Shown: in pieces, positions 5,468-7,019 of the stretch | Position numbering within the stretch: position 1 is the first letter of the stretch | Layout: every line of letters begins with the position of its first letter | Assembly (NCBI RefSeq): GCF_943913055.1 | Contig: NZ_CALTWS010000145.1 | Location: 1 to 7,019 of the forward strand | Direction: 5' to 3' | DNA from: an uncultured Brevundimonas sp. | GTDB taxonomy: Bacteria > Pseudomonadota > Alphaproteobacteria > Caulobacterales > Caulobacteraceae | DNA length: 7,019 bases | Notes under the pieces: model-generated | What the model saw: the letters and a program-made list of their open reading frames with translations, nothing else | Told to the model about the DNA's origin: nothing | The model's database searches: none | Made by a program: the position numbers and the translations under genes

Positions 5468-5910
5468 CGCCCCTCGGGTGACTGTTTCCAGTAGGCCAGA
5501 TTGGCCCCCGCGTCCTTCAGCGTCTTCCAGCGTACGCGGGCGCCGGTCAGCGCCGCCTCGTCCCGTCCGTCGAAGATGATGAAGCATCGCTGGAAACCCT
5601 CCGTTGCGCCCATGTCTGAGCCGTCCACGATGAACAGCGCCTGAGCGCCGTTTGGGTTCTCCGACGATTCGGTCAGCAGTATGGGCTGACGCGCCGCCTC
5701 GGGCTGGTCCGCGCGCCCGTGCGCCAGAAAGCTGTCGTCGCGATAGGTCCACAGCCGGGCATCGATGTCTTCCAGCAGTCGCGCATCCGACGCCCGGACC
5801 AGTCCCCGCCAGCCGCGCTCGCGCGTCTTCTCCAGCAGGCCGGGCAGCACCTCGTTCAGCGTGGATCGCTCCAGATGGTAGAACCAGATTTCCGGCTTGG
5901 CGTCAGACAC
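5449..5910 (-). CDS. holC: DNA polymerase III chi subunit
   Basis: The chi subunit binds single-stranded-DNA-binding protein and, through psi, links it to the clamp loader of the replicative polymerase. The 153-residue protein begins near EIWFYHLERSTLNEVLPGLL, typical of alphaproteobacterial chi. It contains the block LWTYRDDSFLAHG (about 53-65), LFIVDG, the FIIFDGRDE segment (about 111-119) and a C-terminal RWKTLKDAGANLAYWKQ. The start is GTG 5910, supported by AGAGGT at 5919-5924 with 8 nt spacing. It follows pepA by 22 nt. The pepA-holC pair is conserved in many proteobacteria, including Escherichia coli. Its end is shared with the signal-peptide coding region of I78 copy C. Confidence 0.95.
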   Translation of the reverse strand: MSDAKPEIWFYHLERSTLNEVLPGLLEKTRERGWRGLVRASDARLLEDIDARLWTYRDDSFLAHGRADQPEAARQPILLTESSENPNGAQALFIVDGSDMGATEGFQRCFIIFDGRDEAALTGARVRWKTLKDAGANLAYWKQSPEGRWEKAV

Positions 5911-5932
5911 CCGGCTCTACCTCTGCAGTCCG

Positions 5933-7019
5933 TCAGCCTTCGTAGGAATCCGCCACCATGCGGTCCAGGGTGCGAACACCCCAGCCGACGGCACCGTCGG
6001 GCACAGTCGGGTTGCGGCTGTCCTTGACCCAAGCCACCGGCGCGATGTCGATGTGCGCCCAAGGTGTGCCATTGGTGAAGCGTTGCAGGAACAGGGCGGC
6101 CGTGATCGAGCCTCCGGCGCGGCCATTGCCGGTGTTCTTCACATCGGCGATCGGGGTGTCGATGTGGCGCTCGTAGAAGGCTGGGATCGGCATGCGCCAG
6201 GCGTTCTCGCCGACCTTGGGCGCCGCAGCCAGGAAGTTGTCGGCCAGCTCGTCGGAGTTCGAGAACACCCCGGCGTACTCCAGCCCCAGGGCGATGATCA
6301 TGGCACCGGTCAGTGTCGCCAGATCCAGCATGAACTTCGGCTTGAACCGCTCCTGCGTGTACCAGAGGCAATCGGCCAGAACGAGGCGACCCTCGGCGTC
6401 AGTGTTCAGCACCTCGACGGTCTGACCCGACAGCGACTCCACGACGTCGCCCGGACGCTGGGCATTCCCGTCGGGCATGTTTTCGACCAGACCGATCACG
6501 CCGACCGCGTTGACCTTGGCCTTGCGGCCGGCCAGCGCATGCATCAGGCCGGTCACGGCGGCCGAACCGCCCATATCCCATTTCATCTCTTCCATGCCAT
6601 CGGCGGGCTTCAGGCTGATGCCGCCGGTGTCGAAGGTCACGCCCTTGCCAACGAAGGCGATGGGCTGGTCGCCGTTGGTGCCGCCGTTCCACTTCATGAT
6701 GGCGACCTGGCTCTCGCGGCGGCTGCCCTGGCCGACGGCCAGCAGTGTGCGGAAGCCCAACTTCTCGAGCTCCTTCTCGCCCAAGATCTCGACCTCGAGG
6801 CCCAGCTTTTCCAGACCCTTAACCCGTTTGGCGAACTCGACCGGATAAAGGATGTTGGCGGGCTCGGCGACCAGATCGCGCGCGAACTCGACAGCCTCGG
6901 CCACCGGCGACAGGGCGTCATAGGCGGCCTGGGCGGCGGCGACATCGGCGGCCACGACCCGGATCGTTTCGATCGACGGCGTCTTGGCGGGCTTCAGCGT
7001 CGTGCGGTATTTCAGGAAA
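5933..7019 (-). CDS. pepA: Leucyl aminopeptidase (M17 family), 3' part
   Basis: This cytosolic two-metal aminopeptidase releases N-terminal residues, preferably leucine, from peptides and forms hexamers. The frame is open from the right edge, so the start lies outside. About 361 residues are visible, the C-terminal three quarters of a roughly 480-500-residue protein. The first visible residues read FLKYRTTLKP, the usual end of the N-terminal domain. The catalytic domain has RDLVAEPANILYP, then VGKGVTFDTGGISLKP (about 6658-6605), which holds metal-ligand Lys and Asp and the catalytic Lys. Next come KWDMGG (metal-ligand Asp) and the M17 signature NTDAEGRLVLAD (6403-6368) with Asp, Glu and the catalytic Arg. 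All expected active-site residues are present. It ends WGVRTLDRMVADSYEG. holC follows by 22 nt and is probably co-transcribed. In E. coli, PepA also binds DNA in Xer recombination; nothing here tests that. Confidence 0.96.
   Translation of the reverse strand, partial: FLKYRTTLKPAKTPSIETIRVVAADVAAAQAAYDALSPVAEAVEFARDLVAEPANILYPVEFAKRVKGLEKLGLEVEILGEKELEKLGFRTLLAVGQGSRRESQVAIMKWNGGTNGDQPIAFVGKGVTFDTGGISLKPADGMEEMKWDMGGSAAVTGLMHALAGRKAKVNAVGVIGLVENMPDGNAQRPGDVVESLSGQTVEVLNTDAEGRLVLADCLWYTQERFKPKFMLDLATLTGAMIIALGLEYAGVFSNSDELADNFLAAAPKVGENAWRMPIPAFYERHIDTPIADVKNTGNGRAGGSITAALFLQRFTNGTPWAHIDIAPVAWVKDSRNPTVPDGAVGWGVRTLDRMVADSYEG

Noticed and set aside
4531..7019. PepA as the target of the neighbouring I78 inhibitors (toxin-antitoxin-like or protease-inhibitor pair)
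   Set aside because: PepA is a cytosolic metallo-aminopeptidase, while the I78 proteins are lipoproteins outside the inner membrane and the family acts on serine proteases. The adjacency more likely reflects the pepA-holC housekeeping pair.

Overview
The window is about two-thirds G+C and almost fully coding. It looks like chromosomal DNA of an alphaproteobacterium of the order Caulobacterales, probably a Brevundimonas-like genus (inference). The main reasons are a clear MipZ homologue, alphaproteobacterial versions of PanC, HolC and PepA, and scarce GANTC sites, as expected where CcrM methylates the genome. No mobile element, CRISPR array, rRNA or tRNA was seen.

Layout. Positions 1-1853 hold a minus-strand cluster. 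In transcription order it contains a SPOR-domain lipoprotein (1853-1206), a 127-nt intergenic region with an 18-bp perfect palindrome and a GANTC site, mipZ (1078-239), and the start of a small membrane protein that may be a membrane-anchored J-domain protein (225 to the left edge). panC (1892-2767, plus strand) is the only plus-strand gene. It starts 38 nt from the SPOR lipoprotein, which is transcribed the other way. panC converges on a second minus-strand cluster, with 9 nt between the stop codons. That cluster reads, from the right edge, pepA (partial), holC, three tandem I78-like (peptidase-inhibitor-family) lipoproteins and an exported TPR protein. The gaps between these genes are 56 nt or less, or the genes overlap.

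How the genes may work together. MipZ positions the FtsZ ring, and SPOR domains bind septal glycan, so the left cluster mixes division-site placement with a probable division-site envelope protein. The GANTC site just upstream of mipZ fits the CcrM/GcrA control known for mipZ in Caulobacter. The pepA-holC pair is a common proteobacterial housekeeping arrangement. The three small lipoproteins that follow share a CTTC motif placed just before the T-x-D...RLN signature of I78 domains. Together with the exported TPR protein, which carries conserved-looking histidine motifs and a CxxC, they are the least understood part of the window.

The most useful leads are the mipZ upstream region, the CTTC-containing I78 triplet, and the third I78 gene, which has no ordinary start codon near its signal peptide. 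I do not see a clear new defence or mobile system.
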